Assembly: GCF_001942335.1 (NCBI RefSeq)
Contig: NZ_MKKH01000027.1
Coordinates: forward strand, 1-42,301
Direction: 5' to 3'
Source of the DNA: Cellulosimicrobium sp. CUA-896
Lineage (GTDB): Bacteria; Actinomycetota; Actinomycetes; Actinomycetales; Cellulomonadaceae
DNA: 42,301 bases
Numbering within the stretch: the first letter of the stretch is position 1; every line of letters begins with the position of its first letter. The position numbers were made by a program, and so were the translations under genes. The notes beneath the pieces are model-generated. The model did not search any database. It was given only the letters and a program-made list of their open reading frames with translations, and was not told where the DNA came from. Shown here in pieces: positions 18,930 through 27,938 of the stretch.

Positions 18930-20517
18930 CTACGTGACGTTGCTGCGCAAGCGCTGGCTCTCCGTCGCGGTGCTGACGGCGCTCGGCGTGCTCGGCGGGG
19001 TGGTCGCCTCGCTCGCCACGACACCGACGTACGAGGCGCGCTCGCAGGTCTTCGTCTCGGTGCAGGGCAGCAGCGACAGCGCGAGCGACCTGCTCCAGGG
19101 GTCGAGCTTCACGGTGCGGCAGGTGAAGTCGTACACCGAGCTCGCCACGAGCCCGCGCGTGCTGGACCCGGTCGTCGAGGAGCTCGGCCTCACCGACGAC
19201 GCCGCGTCGCTCGCCGAGCGGGTGCGGGCGGAGTCCCCGATGGACACCGTGCTCATCAACGTGATCGCCACGGACGAGTCGGCCCGGCTCGCGGCGTCGA
19301 CGGCGGACGCGGTCGCGAGCTCGCTCGCGGACGTCGTCGGCGAGCTGGAGACGCCGGCAGCCGGCGGCGACTCGCCGGTGCAGATCAGCACGGTGCGGTC
19401 CGCGACCGTGCCGACCGAGCCGTCGTCGCCGGACCTGCGGCTCAACCTCGCGCTCGGTCTCGTGGTGGGGCTCGCGCTCGGGATCGGGCTCGCCGTCGTG
19501 CGGGAGCTGCTCGACACGCGGGTGCGGTCGGCCCCGGACGTCGAGGCGGTCACCGACGCACCCGTGCTCGGCGCGATCGGCTACGAGGCCGACGCGCCCG
19601 AGCACCCGCTCATCGTGCAGGAGTCGCCGCAGGCGCTGCGCGCCGAGGCGTTCCGGCGCCTGCGGACCAACCTGCAGTTCCTCGACCTCGGCGACGGGGC
19701 GCGGACGGTCGTCATGACGTCCGCCCTGCCAGGCGAGGGCAAGACGACGACGAGCATCAACCTCGCCATCACGCTCGCCGACGCCGGGCAGCGGGTGCTG
19801 CTCGTGGACGCCGACCTGCGCCGGCCCGCCGTCGCGCGGTACATGGGCATCGAGGGGTCCGTCGGCCTCACCACCGTCCTCATCGGGAAGGTCGGGCTGC
19901 GCGACGCCGTGCAGCCGTGGGGGAGCAGCATGCTCGACGTCCTCGCCGCGGGCCAGATCCCGCCCAACCCGAGCGAGCTGCTCGGGTCGGAGACGATGAC
20001 GGCGCTCGTCGGACGGCTCGGCGAGGAGTACGACGTCGTGGTCGTCGACTCGCCGCCGCTGCTGCCCGTGACCGACGCCGCCATCCTCGCCCGCCGGGCC
20101 GGGGGCGCGATCCTCGTCAGCGGGGTGGGGACGATCCACCGCCAGCACGTCGCGGGCGCCGTCGCCGCGCTCGGGACCGTGGGCGCGCGCCTGCTCGGCG
20201 TGGTCCTCAACCGCGTCCCGCTCAAGGGGCCCGGCGCGAGCGCGTACGGCTACTCCTACTACGAGTACGCGAGCGAGCCGGCGCCGACGGGCCGACGGCG
20301 CGCGCGGCCGGCGCACGGGAGCCGTCGCCGGCCGGGCCCGGGACGCCGTGGGCGGTCCGGTGCCGCGGCGTCCCTCCCCGAGCAGCCGCTCCCGGCGCGC
20401 GGGCAGGCGGGCAGCCGACGCGCGCCGGAGCTCGTGCCGGAACGCGTGCCGGTGGGGACGGGCCCCGGCGGGACGGCGTCGTTCGACGAGGTCGTCGCGC
20501 CGCGGGAGGGGCGCTGA
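18916..20517 (+). CDS. Wzz/BY-kinase: chain-length regulator fused to tyrosine autokinase
   Basis: The 533-aa protein starts with a Wzz domain between two membrane helices (about 14-35 and 175-195), joined to a cytoplasmic kinase domain. Kinase motifs: Walker A SALPGEGKTTTSINLA (about 272-287), A' VLLVDADLRRP, Walker B VVVVDSPPLLPVTDAAIL. A tyrosine cluster, YGYSYYEY, follows near residues 445-452 and is the autophosphorylation site. It should govern polymer length and export, and be reset by a phosphatase such as the one at 7308. Unusually, about 80 Arg/Pro/Ala-rich residues follow the cluster; these may be a real tail or a product of an undetected frame error. Confidence 0.92.
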   Translation: MDFRDYVTLLRKRWLSVAVLTALGVLGGVVASLATTPTYEARSQVFVSVQGSSDSASDLLQGSSFTVRQVKSYTELATSPRVLDPVVEELGLTDDAASLAERVRAESPMDTVLINVIATDESARLAASTADAVASSLADVVGELETPAAGGDSPVQISTVRSATVPTEPSSPDLRLNLALGLVVGLALGIGLAVVRELLDTRVRSAPDVEAVTDAPVLGAIGYEADAPEHPLIVQESPQALRAEAFRRLRTNLQFLDLGDGARTVVMTSALPGEGKTTTSINLAITLADAGQRVLLVDADLRRPAVARYMGIEGSVGLTTVLIGKVGLRDAVQPWGSSMLDVLAAGQIPPNPSELLGSETMTALVGRLGEEYDVVVVDSPPLLPVTDAAILARRAGGAILVSGVGTIHRQHVAGAVAALGTVGARLLGVVLNRVPLKGPGASAYGYSYYEYASEPAPTGRRRARPAHGSRRRPGPGRRGRSGAAASLPEQPLPARGQAGSRRAPELVPERVPVGTGPGGTASFDEVVAPREGR

Positions 20518-20528
20518 CGCCGGCCGGC

Positions 20529-20548
20529 GGGCGGCCACCCGGCCGCCC
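20529..20548 (+). terminator. Hairpin between the kinase and UDP-glucose dehydrogenase genes
   Basis: GGGCGGCC and GGCCGCCC form a perfect 8-bp stem with a four-base loop, 12 bases after the kinase stop. It may reduce read-through into the downstream gene. Confidence 0.55.
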
Positions 20549-20595
20549 CGAGAGGGTTCCGAGCAGTGCGGTGAGGTCACGGCAGGGGGAGACGG

Positions 20596-21911
20596 ATGAA
20601 GATCTCGGTCATCGGGTGCGGGTACCTGGGGGCGGTCCACGCCGCGTGCATGGCGACGCTCGGGCACGACGTGGTGGGGGTCGACGTGGACGCGGGCAAG
20701 GTGGCCGCGCTGGCTGCGGGCCGGGCGCCCTTCTACGAGCCCGGGCTGTCGGAGCTGCTCGCCGGTGCGGTCGCCGACGGCCGTCTCGAGTTCACGACCG
20801 ACGCCGCGCGCTCCGCGGGCGCCGACGTCCACTTCGTGTGCGTCGGCACACCGCAGCGGGCGGACTCCTACGCGGCCGACCTGAGCTACGTCGACGCCGC
20901 GTTCCGCGCGCTGCTGCCGTCGGTCAGGTCGGGGGACGTGGTCGTCGGCAAGTCGACCGTGCCCGTGGGGACCGCCGGCCGGCTCGCGAACGAGCTCGCC
21001 GAGCGGGAGCCGGGCGCGTGCTCGTGTGGAACCCCGAGTTCCTGCGGGAAGGGTTCGCCGTCGAGGACACGCTGCACCCGGACCGGCTCGTGTACGGCGT
21101 GCCGGAGGGCGAGGCGGGGCGGCGTGCCGTCGACGTCCTCGACGCCGTGTACGCCGCCCCGCTCGGCGAGGGCACGCCCCGGATCGTCACGGACCTCCCG
21201 ACGGCGGAGCTCGTCAAGGTCGCGGCCAACTCGTTCCTCGCGACCAAGATCTCGTTCATCAACGCGATGGCCGAGCTGTGCGAGGTCGCCGGCGGGGACG
21301 TCACCCGCCTCGCGGACGCCATCGGCGTGGACTGCCGCATCGGCCGCCGGTTCCTCAACGCCGGTCTCGGCTTCGGGGGAGGGTGCCTCCCCAAGGACAT
21401 CCGGGCGTTCATGGCGCGCGCGGAGGAGCTCCACGCCGACCCGGCGGTGAGCTTCCTGCGCGAGGTCGACTCGATCAACATGCGGCGGCGCGAGCGCATG
21501 GTGGACCTCACGGTGGGCGTGCTCGACGGTCGTCCGCTCGCCGGGGCGCGGATCGCGGTGCTCGGCGCGGCCTTCAAGCCCGACAGCGACGACGTCCGCG
21601 ACTCGCCCGCGCTGGACGTCGCGGAGCGGCTGCACCAGCGCAGCGCCCGCGTCGTCGTCACCGATCCGCAGGCCGTGCCGAACGCGCGGCGCAAGGCACC
21701 GCAGCTCCGGTACGCGGAGACGGTCGAGGAGGCCGTCGACGGTGTCGACGCCGTGCTCGTGCTCACCGAGTGGAGCGAGTACCGCACGCTCGACCCCGGG
21801 AAGCTCACCGGGCTCGTGGCGTCCCCCCGCGTCGTCGACGGGCGCAACGCGCTCGACGCGCAGGCGTGGCGCGAGGCGGGCTGGACGTACCGGGCGCTGG
21901 GCAGGCCGTGA
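20596..21911 (+). CDS. ugd: UDP-glucose 6-dehydrogenase (one frame break)
   Basis: The enzyme oxidises UDP-glucose to UDP-glucuronate, supplying acidic sugar for the polysaccharide. Restored length is 438 aa. N-terminal NAD fold MKISVIGCGYLGAVHAACMA, VCVGTPQ, GKSTVPVGT; central VWNPEFLREGFAVEDTLHPD and ANSFLATKISFINAMAELCE (catalytic Lys); catalytic Cys in GFGGGCLPKDIRAF (about residue 264); C-terminal LGAAFKPDSDDVRDSPALD. A base lost near 21020 breaks the frame between GA and VLVWNPEF. The ATG follows a purine-rich GGGGGAGA. The related GDP-mannose dehydrogenase cannot be fully excluded. The end overlaps the next start (GTGA). Confidence 0.9.
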
Positions 21912-22444
21912 CCGGGCGCCGCGGCGCGACCGTGCTCGCCGTGCTCGCCGTGCTCGCCGTGCTGCTGCTGGTGGGCGGCTGCGCGTCCGGCCCGGGCGCG
22001 CCGGCGGGGGCGACCACCGCCGAGCCCGGGACCGGCGCGTCCCGCACCGGCACGGTGCCGTCCGACCCCGGCGAGTACGCCGCCGAGGTCCGCGACGCGA
22101 CGAACGCGCTGCGTGCCGACCACGCGATCCCCCCGCTCGCGGACGACGCGTGCGCCGCGTCCGCGGCACGGACCCGCGCCCGCGCCCTGGTGGGTGCGGA
22201 CGAGCTCGCGCACGCCGCGCTCGACGCGGTGATCGCGACGTGCGCTCCGCCCGAGGGCTCCGCGGCCGAGAACCTCAGCCGGGCCGCAGCGCCGCCGGCC
22301 GACGTGGTCGACGCCTGGTCACGGTCCCCGGGGCACCGCGCGAACCTGCTCGACCCCGCGCTCACGGGGCTCGGCGTCGGGTGCGTGGCCGACGAGACCG
22401 CGCCCGAGCCGCAGATGCTCTGCTCCCAGGTGTTCCTCGGATGA
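21908..22444 (+). CDS. CAP/SCP-domain lipoprotein
   Basis: The 178-aa product begins with a hydrophobic signal ending in LLLVGGCASG, a lipobox, so it is probably a lipid-anchored surface protein. The rest is a small CAP (SCP/PR-1) domain: EYAAEVRDATNALRADHAIP, AENLSRA and WSRSPGHRANLLDPALTGLGVG, including the conserved His-Arg-Ala-Asn block. The roles of bacterial CAP proteins are mostly unknown. The signal contains three copies of a 9-base repeat (VLAVLAVLAV). The start overlaps the ugd stop, so it is translated with the polysaccharide genes. Confidence 0.88.
   Translation: MTGRRGATVLAVLAVLAVLLLVGGCASGPGAPAGATTAEPGTGASRTGTVPSDPGEYAAEVRDATNALRADHAIPPLADDACAASAARTRARALVGADELAHAALDAVIATCAPPEGSAAENLSRAAAPPADVVDAWSRSPGHRANLLDPALTGLGVGCVADETAPEPQMLCSQVFLG
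21932..21958 (+). repeat. Three tandem copies of GTGCTCGCC in a signal-peptide region
   Basis: These are exact 9-base units encoding VLA. Copy-number change would lengthen or shorten the hydrophobic core in frame, without frameshift. Confidence 0.8.
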
Positions 22445-22517
22445 CGGGCGTGCGCGCAGGGCACGGCCTGGTGCGTGGCCCGGACGACGCACCTCGCCTC
22501 GGCCGAAGGAGGCACCG

Positions 22518-22766
22518 ATGACGCACGTCCTGATCTCGGTCGCGCGGACCGTCCAGACGCTGGAGATCGTCGCCGCGGCGGGCGCCATCCGGCTGTCCGA
22601 GCTGTCGACGGCGCTCGGCACGAGCAGACCTGGGGCGTTCCGCATCGCGCAGAGCCTCGTCGCCCTGCACTGGCTCTCCCAGGGGTCGGACCGTCGGTAC
22701 CGCATCGGACCCGGCGTGCGGGCGCTCGGGCCCGAGCGCCGGGCGCCGACGCCGCCGTCCCCGTAG
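22518..22766 (+). CDS. Stand-alone IclR-type winged HTH protein
   Basis: This 82-aa protein consists of an IclR N-terminal DNA-binding domain only: VQTLEIVAAAGAIRLSELST, then ALGTSRPGAFRIAQSLVALHWLSQ and RRYRIGPGVRALG. Full IclR proteins have an effector domain of about 170 residues after this point. Here only 110 bases with a hairpin separate the stop from the tRNA, so there is no remnant of one. GAAGGAGG lies seven bases before the ATG. It may regulate the surface locus upstream or act elsewhere; nothing in the sequence decides. Confidence 0.78.
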   Translation: MTHVLISVARTVQTLEIVAAAGAIRLSELSTALGTSRPGAFRIAQSLVALHWLSQGSDRRYRIGPGVRALGPERRAPTPPSP

Positions 22767-22821
22767 GGGCGTCCGGGCCGCGCCGGGGCTGACCACCCGG
22801 ACCACCCCACGAAGCAGAACG

Positions 22822-22849
22822 GCCGGACCTACGATCTCGTAGGTCCGGC
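22822..22849. terminator. Perfect hairpin between HTH gene and tRNA-Pro
   Basis: A 13-bp stem (22822-22834 with 22837-22849) is perfectly paired; in practice 12 bp with a four-base loop. It lies where the plus-strand HTH transcript and the minus-strand tRNA transcript converge, so it can terminate both. Confidence 0.75.
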
Positions 22850-22875
22850 GTCCTCGATGTCCTGAGACATCACAC

Positions 22876-22951
<76 letters not shown>

Positions 22952-23034
22952 GTTGCCCACCACGCACGTCGGACGCTGTCACCAGCACCCGCCGGACAGG
23001 CCGAGAGCCTGTGTCCCGCGCAGGAAGCCTCGCC

Positions 23035-23040
23035 AGAATA
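23035..23040 (-). promoter_or_regulatory. Candidate -10 box for tRNA-Pro
   Basis: TATTCT on the minus strand lies 83 bases upstream of the tRNA in a relatively AT-rich patch. TTCGTC lies 18 bases further upstream as a possible -35. Apart from this, the gap between 22952 and 23097 holds no recognisable feature. Confidence 0.4.
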
Positions 23041-23097
23041 GCCGACGAATGCCCGTACGACGAAACCGGTCCGTCGTGACGCGCCCGGCGCCCGGGA

Positions 23098-24016
23098 TCA
23101 GCGCGACGTGAGCGTGAGCAGCGTGGCCTCCGGCCGGCACGCGAAGCGGAACGGAGCGTACGGCGAGGTGCCCGCCCCGGCCGAGACGTGCAGCCAGCTC
23201 GACGCCTCGCCGCCCTCCTCGTCGGGCCGGCGACCCGGCCAGCCGTGCAGCCCCTTGGCCCGGCCACGGTCCAGGTCGCAGTTCGTCACGAGCGCCCCGA
23301 AGCCGGGGACGCACAGCTGGCCGCCGTGCGTGTGTCCCGCGATGATCACGTCCGACCCGTCCGCGTGCATGGTGTCGAGCACCCGACGGTAGGGGGCGTG
23401 CGTGACGCCCACCCGGAGGGTCGCGCCGGAGGGTGTCGCACCGGAGGCGGACGGCGTCGGCGCGGGGAAGACGTCACGGTCCAGGTGCGGGTCGTCGACG
23501 CCCACGAGGTCGAGCCGCACGTCGCGACGTCGAGCGTGTCCCGGCGGTTCGTGAGGTCGCGCCAGCCCGCCGCGCGCAGCGCCGCGGCGAGCTCCGCCGC
23601 CGGCAGCTCCCGCGGTGCGGTGGGGGCCGCGACGCGCGCGTCGGGCAGGAGGTAGCGGGCCGGGTTCTTCGGCACGGGCGCGTAGTAGTCGTTGGAGCCC
23701 ATGACGAACACGCCCGGCGTCGCCAGCAGCGGCTCGAGGGCGCCCAGCAGAGGGGCGAGCGCGTCCGCGTGCGCGAGGTTGTCGCCGGTGTCGACGACCA
23801 GGTCGGGCTCGAGCTCGGCGAGCGAACGCACCCAGGCGATCTTGCGGCGCTGCGACGGGACGAGGTGCAGGTCGGAGACGTGCAGGACCCGCACGTCCCG
23901 CGCACCGGCGCGAGCACCGGGAGGGTCACGAAGCGTGTCGTGAAGAGCTTGGTCTCGACGTGGGCGTACGCGAGCGCGCCGGCACCGAGGGCCGCGAGGG
24001 CCCCGAGGCGCCGCAC
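23098..24016 (-). CDS. Membrane-anchored metallophosphoesterase (two frame breaks)
   Basis: Restored length is 306 aa. A short N-terminal hydrophobic segment ([17 protein letters not shown]) is followed by a calcineurin-like fold: [14 protein letters not shown] (DxH), [12 protein letters not shown] (GDN), [11 protein letters not shown] (GxND, in place of the usual GNHD), VTHAPYRR and [15 protein letters not shown] (GHTHGG). These ligands bind two metal ions. Breaks near 23908 and 23525 are each fixed by one base. It lies 17 bases behind the penicillin-binding protein gene, an order also seen in mycobacteria (ponA2 then Rv3683), which suggests a cell-envelope role, but the substrate is unknown. 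Confidence 0.87.
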
Positions 24017-24033
24017 GCCGCGTCCGGGCGCGC

Positions 24034-26298
24034 TCAGCCGTCCGCCCCGGCCGGGGGCGCCGCGGGCTGCTCCGGGGGAGCGGGCTGCTCGGCCGCGGGC
24101 GGGGGCTCGTCGCCGCCGCCGTTCTCGCCGCCGTCGTCGCCCCGGTCACGCGTCGAGGGCGGGGGGGCGGGCGCGTTGACCCTGCCCCAGTCGGGCTCGG
24201 GGAACCCGACGACCGGCTTGCCGGCCAGCGCCTGGTCCATGTACGCCTTCCACGTCGGGGCGGCGAGCGTCGAGCCGAACCACCAGCGCTCGTACTGGCC
24301 GTTGATCACCATGTCGCGCATCTCGACGTCGTTCTCCGCGTTCCCGATCCACACCGCGGTGGCGACCTGCGGGGTGTAGCCGAGGAACCACGTGTGCCGG
24401 TTGAGCTGCGACGTGCCGGTCTTGCCGGCGCTCACCCGGCCCTCGAGCTGGGCGCCACGGCCGGAGCCCTGCGTCATGACGTTCTGCAGCGCGTACGTCA
24501 CGGTGTTGGCGACCGCCGGGTCGAGCGCGTTCGGGTCGCAGCGCGTGGGCGGGACGGCGATCTCCTCGCCGTCCGTGCCGACGACGCGCGTGATCGCGAC
24601 CGGCTCGCAGTACGTGCCGCCGCTCGCGAACGTCGCGTACGCGGCGGCCATCTGCAGCGGCGAGGAGTTCTGCGTGCCGAGGACCATCGACGGCATCATC
24701 CGCACACCGTTCTCCTTCTCCGCGGAGATCGACGGGCGGTAGCCGACCGACTCGGCGGTCGCCTTGATGTCGCACAGCCGCAGCTGGCTCTCCATGTCCG
24801 CGTACGCGGTGTTGATCGAGTTGTACGTCGCCTGCAGCACCGTGATCCGGCCCTTGTTGTCGATGCCGTCCGAGTTGCCCGGACGCCACGCGTCCCGCTC
24901 GTTCGGGGCGTGGACGCCGCAGAAGTCGAAGTCGGAGTTGTACCAGCCGCGGCTGTTCGCGTTGACGCGCTCGTACAGCGAGCGGCCGCTCTTCAGCCAC
25001 TCCGCGAGGACGAACGGCTTCCACGACGAGCCGGGGGAGAAGCCGTTCGACGAGCCGTGGTCCTGGTCGACGCTGTAGTTGACCGCCGTGGTGCCCGGCG
25101 CGCGGTCCTGCGACGCGTCGAACGGCCGGTTCTGCGCCATCGCGAGGATCTTGCCCGTGCCCGGCTCGACGGACACGATCGCGTCCTCGAGACCGCTCGG
25201 GTCGTTCGGCGGGACCGCGGCCTGCGCCTGCTGCACGGCCGCGGCCTGCATGGCTGGGTCGAGCGTCGTGAAGATGTCGAGGCCGCCGCGGTACAGCAGC
25301 GTCGTGCGGTCGTCCTCGGTCTCCCCGAACGCCGGGTCCGAGACGAGCACCTTGGTCACGTAGTCGCAGAAGAACGCGGCGCCGCCGGCGGCCTGGCAGC
25401 CGACCTCGACCGGCTTGACGTTGAGGGTGTCGGCGATCGGCGTCGCCCGCCCGGTGTCGTACTCCTCCTTGGTGATGTACCCCTGCGCGTACATCGTGTT
25501 GAGCACGATGTTCCGGCGCTTCTGCGACTCCTCGGGGTTGCGCGTCGGGTCGTACTTCGACGGCGCCTTCGTGATCCCGGCGATGGTCGCGGCCTCGACG
25601 GCGTTGAGGTCCGTCGCGCTCTTGCTGAAGTAGTGCTGCGCGGCCGTCTCGACCCCGTACAGCGACGAGGCGCCGAACTGCGCGATGTTGAGGTAGCCCT
25701 GGAGGATCTCCTCCTTGCTCATGCGCTTCTCGATCGAGATCGCGAGCTTGGCCTCGCGCGCCTTGCGGGCGAGCGTGTCCTCCCGCGCCTCCCAGATCGC
25801 CATCGCGTCGTCCTCGCGCACGGCCTTCTCGATGAGCACGTTCTTCACGTACTGCTGCGTGAGGGTCGAGGCGCCCTGGGTCGGACGGTCGAGCGCGTTG
25901 TTGACGGCGGCGCGCGGGATGCCCTCGATGTCGACCCCGCCGTGCTCCCAGAACCGCCGGTCCTCGATCGCCACGACCGCGTTCTGCATGTACGGCGACA
26001 CCTGGTCGAGGGGCACGACGATGCGGTTCTCCGTGTAGAACGTCGCGAGGAGCGTCGTGCCGTCGTTGGCGTAGACGCGCGACTGCTCCGCGAGCGGCCC
26101 GGGCTCGAGGTCCGCCGGCAGCTCGTCGAAGACCTCGATCGCGGTGTCCGTCGCGGTGTTCGCGCCGGCCGCGAGGGGTACGAGCAGCCCGGCGGACAGC
26201 ACGCCGCCGACGCCCGCCACCAGGACGAACGCCAGGAGGAGGGCGACGAGCTGGTACGCGTTGATCTGCCGGCCGCGCGGACGCACAGGGGAAGCCAT
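24034..26298 (-). CDS. ponA: Bifunctional penicillin-binding protein (class A, PonA type)
   Basis: This 754-aa peptidoglycan synthase has one membrane helix (about 15-38). The glycosyltransferase domain shows VVAIEDRRFWEHGGVD, GASTLTQQYVKN and KEEILQGYLNIAQFG; the transpeptidase domain shows SxxK in PGSSWKPF (about 421), SIN in YNSINTAYA and KTGTS near 622. A Gly/Pro/Glu-rich C-terminal tail of about 50 residues follows. A TAGGGT -10 box lies only six bases before the ATG, and no ribosome-binding site is present, so the message is probably leaderless. Frame and length are intact. Confidence 0.95.
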   Translation of the reverse strand: MASPVRPRGRQINAYQLVALLLAFVLVAGVGGVLSAGLLVPLAAGANTATDTAIEVFDELPADLEPGPLAEQSRVYANDGTTLLATFYTENRIVVPLDQVSPYMQNAVVAIEDRRFWEHGGVDIEGIPRAAVNNALDRPTQGASTLTQQYVKNVLIEKAVREDDAMAIWEAREDTLARKAREAKLAISIEKRMSKEEILQGYLNIAQFGASSLYGVETAAQHYFSKSATDLNAVEAATIAGITKAPSKYDPTRNPEESQKRRNIVLNTMYAQGYITKEEYDTGRATPIADTLNVKPVEVGCQAAGGAAFFCDYVTKVLVSDPAFGETEDDRTTLLYRGGLDIFTTLDPAMQAAAVQQAQAAVPPNDPSGLEDAIVSVEPGTGKILAMAQNRPFDASQDRAPGTTAVNYSVDQDHGSSNGFSPGSSWKPFVLAEWLKSGRSLYERVNANSRGWYNSDFDFCGVHAPNERDAWRPGNSDGIDNKGRITVLQATYNSINTAYADMESQLRLCDIKATAESVGYRPSISAEKENGVRMMPSMVLGTQNSSPLQMAAAYATFASGGTYCEPVAITRVVGTDGEEIAVPPTRCDPNALDPAVANTVTYALQNVMTQGSGRGAQLEGRVSAGKTGTSQLNRHTWFLGYTPQVATAVWIGNAENDVEMRDMVINGQYERWWFGSTLAAPTWKAYMDQALAGKPVVGFPEPDWGRVNAPAPPPSTRDRGDDGGENGGGDEPPPAAEQPAPPEQPAAPPAGADG

Positions 26299-26304
26299 GG
26301 GGCA

Positions 26305-26310
26305 ACCCTA
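26305..26310 (-). promoter_or_regulatory. Leaderless -10 box TAGGGT of ponA
   Basis: It sits six bases upstream of the ATG (minus strand), with no space for a Shine-Dalgarno site. Confidence 0.5.
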
Positions 26311-26433
26311 CGGGAGGGGTCTCGGCACGTCCCCGGCGGGCGGGCCCCGCGCGGTGTGCGGGTTGTGTGAGCATCCCGCGGACCGCGCCGGCCACGCGGC
26401 GGGGACGGCCGCCGCGCGCCGGGCCCGTCGGGC

Positions 26434-26439
26434 TACGCT
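26434..26439 (+). promoter_or_regulatory. Leaderless -10 box TACGCT of the DUF4177 gene
   Basis: Six bases (CGGCCC) separate it from the ATG. The 12-base string TACGCTCGGCCC is identical to the one before the dsrE-like gene at 31813. Confidence 0.5.
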
Positions 26440-26445
26440 CGGCCC

Positions 26446-26610
26446 ATGGCAACCACCTGGGAGTACGCGACCATCCCGCTCATCATCCACAACACCAAGG
26501 CGGTCCTCGACCAGTGGGGCGCCGACGGCTGGGAGCTCGTCCAGGTCGTCACCGGCCCCGACGGCAACGGTCTCGTGGCCTACCTCAAGCGCCCGACCGG
26601 GGAGAAGTAG
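26446..26610 (+). CDS. DUF4177 small protein
   Basis: This is a 54-aa intact protein: TWEYATIPLIIHNTKAVLDQ, then WGADGWELVQVV and GLVAYLKRP. The WxxDGWELV pattern and its size match DUF4177, a family with no known function. Mycobacteria carry a similar small gene next to a RidA-like gene near crp, so the neighbourhood is conserved. The stop shares its last base with the ridA GTG, and both are probably made from one leaderless transcript. Confidence 0.88.
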   Translation: MATTWEYATIPLIIHNTKAVLDQWGADGWELVQVVTGPDGNGLVAYLKRPTGEK

Positions 26611-27098
26611 TGGCGGGCGCCGCCCCCGGCGCCGTCTCGGCGCGCCTCGCCGAGCTCGGCATCACGCTGCCCGACGTCGCGGCCCCCGTCGCCGCCTACG
26701 TCCCCGCCGTGCGCACCGGCCGGTACGTCCACACCTCCGGCCAGCTGCCGTTCGTCGACGGCGCGCTCCCCGCGACGGGGAAGGTCGGCGACGGGGAGGG
26801 CCTCGTCCCGCCCGACGACGCGGCGCACCTCGCCCGCGTCTGCGCGCTCAACGCGCTCGCGGCCGTCCAGCACGTCGTGGGCGACCTCGACCAGGTCGCG
26901 CGCGTCGTCAAGGTCGTCGGCTTCGTCGCGAGCGACCCGTCGTTCACGGGGCAGCCGCGTGTGGTCGACGGCGCGAGCACCGTCCTCGCCGAGATCTTCG
27001 GCGACGCCGGCGTCCACGCCCGCAGCGCGGTCGGCGTCGCGGTCCTCCCGCTCGACTCCCCGGTCGAGGTCGAGCTGGTCGTCGAGCTGGCGGAGTAG
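26610..27098 (+). CDS. ridA: RidA/YjgF family protein
   Basis: This 162-aa protein is longer than the usual 130 because of an N-terminal helix (VSARLAELGITLPDVAAP). The core has VRTGRYVHTSGQLPFVDG, VVKVVGFVASDPSFTGQP and HARSAVGVAVLPLDSPVEVE, with the conserved Arg (ARSAVGV) and Glu that in RidA proteins act in hydrolysis of reactive enamine/imine intermediates. This subfamily may have another substrate. GTG at 26610 overlaps the DUF4177 stop by one base. A hairpin at 27121 ends the unit. Confidence 0.9.
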   Translation: MAGAAPGAVSARLAELGITLPDVAAPVAAYVPAVRTGRYVHTSGQLPFVDGALPATGKVGDGEGLVPPDDAAHLARVCALNALAAVQHVVGDLDQVARVVKVVGFVASDPSFTGQPRVVDGASTVLAEIFGDAGVHARSAVGVAVLPLDSPVEVELVVELAE

Positions 27099-27120
27099 CG
27101 CCCGCGGGGCACCCGTCCAC

Positions 27121-27147
27121 GCCCGGCCCCACCGCGACGGGCCGGGC
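27121..27147. terminator. Terminator hairpin between convergent ridA and crp
   Basis: GCCCGGCCC pairs with GGGCCGGGC over a nine-base loop. It lies 22 bases after the ridA stop and 15 bases before the crp stop on the other strand. Confidence 0.65.
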
Positions 27148-27162
27148 CGGGCGAGCCGCGGC

Positions 27163-27840
27163 TCAGCGCGCGCGGCGTTCCAGGCGGTCCAGGTCGAGGA
27201 GGACGACCGCGCGGCCCTCGCGGCGGACCCAGCCGCGCGTCGCGAAGTCCGCCAGCGCCTTGTTGACGGTCTCGCGCGACGCGCCGACGAGCTGCGCGAG
27301 CTCCTCCTGCGTCAGGTCGTGCGCGACCCGGACGCCCTCGTCCGTCTCCTCGCCGAAGCGGGTGGACAGGTCGAGGAGCGCCTTGGCGACGCGGCCGGGG
27401 ACGTCGGAGAAGACGAGGTCGGCGAGGGTCTCGTTCGTGCGGCGCAGGCGGCGGGCGAGCGCGCCGAGGAGGTGCTTGGCGACGCCCGGGTGCTTCTCGA
27501 TCCACTCGACGAGCTGGTCGTGGCCGAGCTCGTAGATGACGGAGTCGGCGACGGAGCTGGCGGTCGCGGTGCGGGGGCCCGGGTCGAAGAGGGAGAGCTC
27601 GCCGAACATCTCGCCGGGGCCGAGGATCGACAGGAGGTTCTCCCGGCCGTCGTTGGAGCGTCGGCCCAGCTTGATCTTGCCGCTCGCGATCACGTACAGA
27701 CGGTCGCCCGGCTCTCCCTCGCGGAACAGCACGTCCCCTCGGGTGAGCTCGATCTGCTGCATCGACTCGAAGAGGGTGCGCGTCTCGTCCGCGTCCATCG
27801 TCGCGAACAGAGGGGCGGAGAGCACAACGTCGTCGTCCAC
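27163..27840 (-). CDS. crp: Crp/Fnr-family global regulator (GlxR/Cmr-like)
   Basis: At 225 aa the protein matches actinobacterial cAMP receptor proteins closely. The cyclic-nucleotide domain (about 1-120) has [20 protein letters not shown], then [20 protein letters not shown] with RTATAS, which binds the cAMP phosphate. The dimer helix has [20 protein letters not shown]. The HTH (about 165-215) has [20 protein letters not shown] and [16 protein letters not shown]. In relatives such as GlxR and mycobacterial Crp it controls carbon and energy metabolism. The GTG start is divergent from nth. Confidence 0.94.
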   Translation of the reverse strand: MDDDVVLSAPLFATMDADETRTLFESMQQIELTRGDVLFREGEPGDRLYVIASGKIKLGRRSNDGRENLLSILGPGEMFGELSLFDPGPRTATASSVADSVIYELGHDQLVEWIEKHPGVAKHLLGALARRLRRTNETLADLVFSDVPGRVAKALLDLSTRFGEETDEGVRVAHDLTQEELAQLVGASRETVNKALADFATRGWVRREGRAVVLLDLDRLERRAR

Positions 27841-27926
27841 GCGGGGGTGTCCTTCGTCTCGACCTCGACAACTGCCACGGACCAGTCTGCCCTACGGCTG
27901 CAACTCGGGGTGTCGGGGGGACGGGC

Positions 27927-27932
27927 TAGCGT
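27927..27932 (+). promoter_or_regulatory. Leaderless -10 box TAGCGT of nth
   Basis: Six bases separate it from the GTG start at 27939. No ribosome-binding site is present. Confidence 0.45.
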
Positions 27933-27938
27933 GGCCGT

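Noticed and set aside
26299..26445. Hidden whiB gene between ponA and DUF4177
   Set aside because: The gap is too short and has no four-Cys pattern in any frame; it holds two promoter-like boxes.
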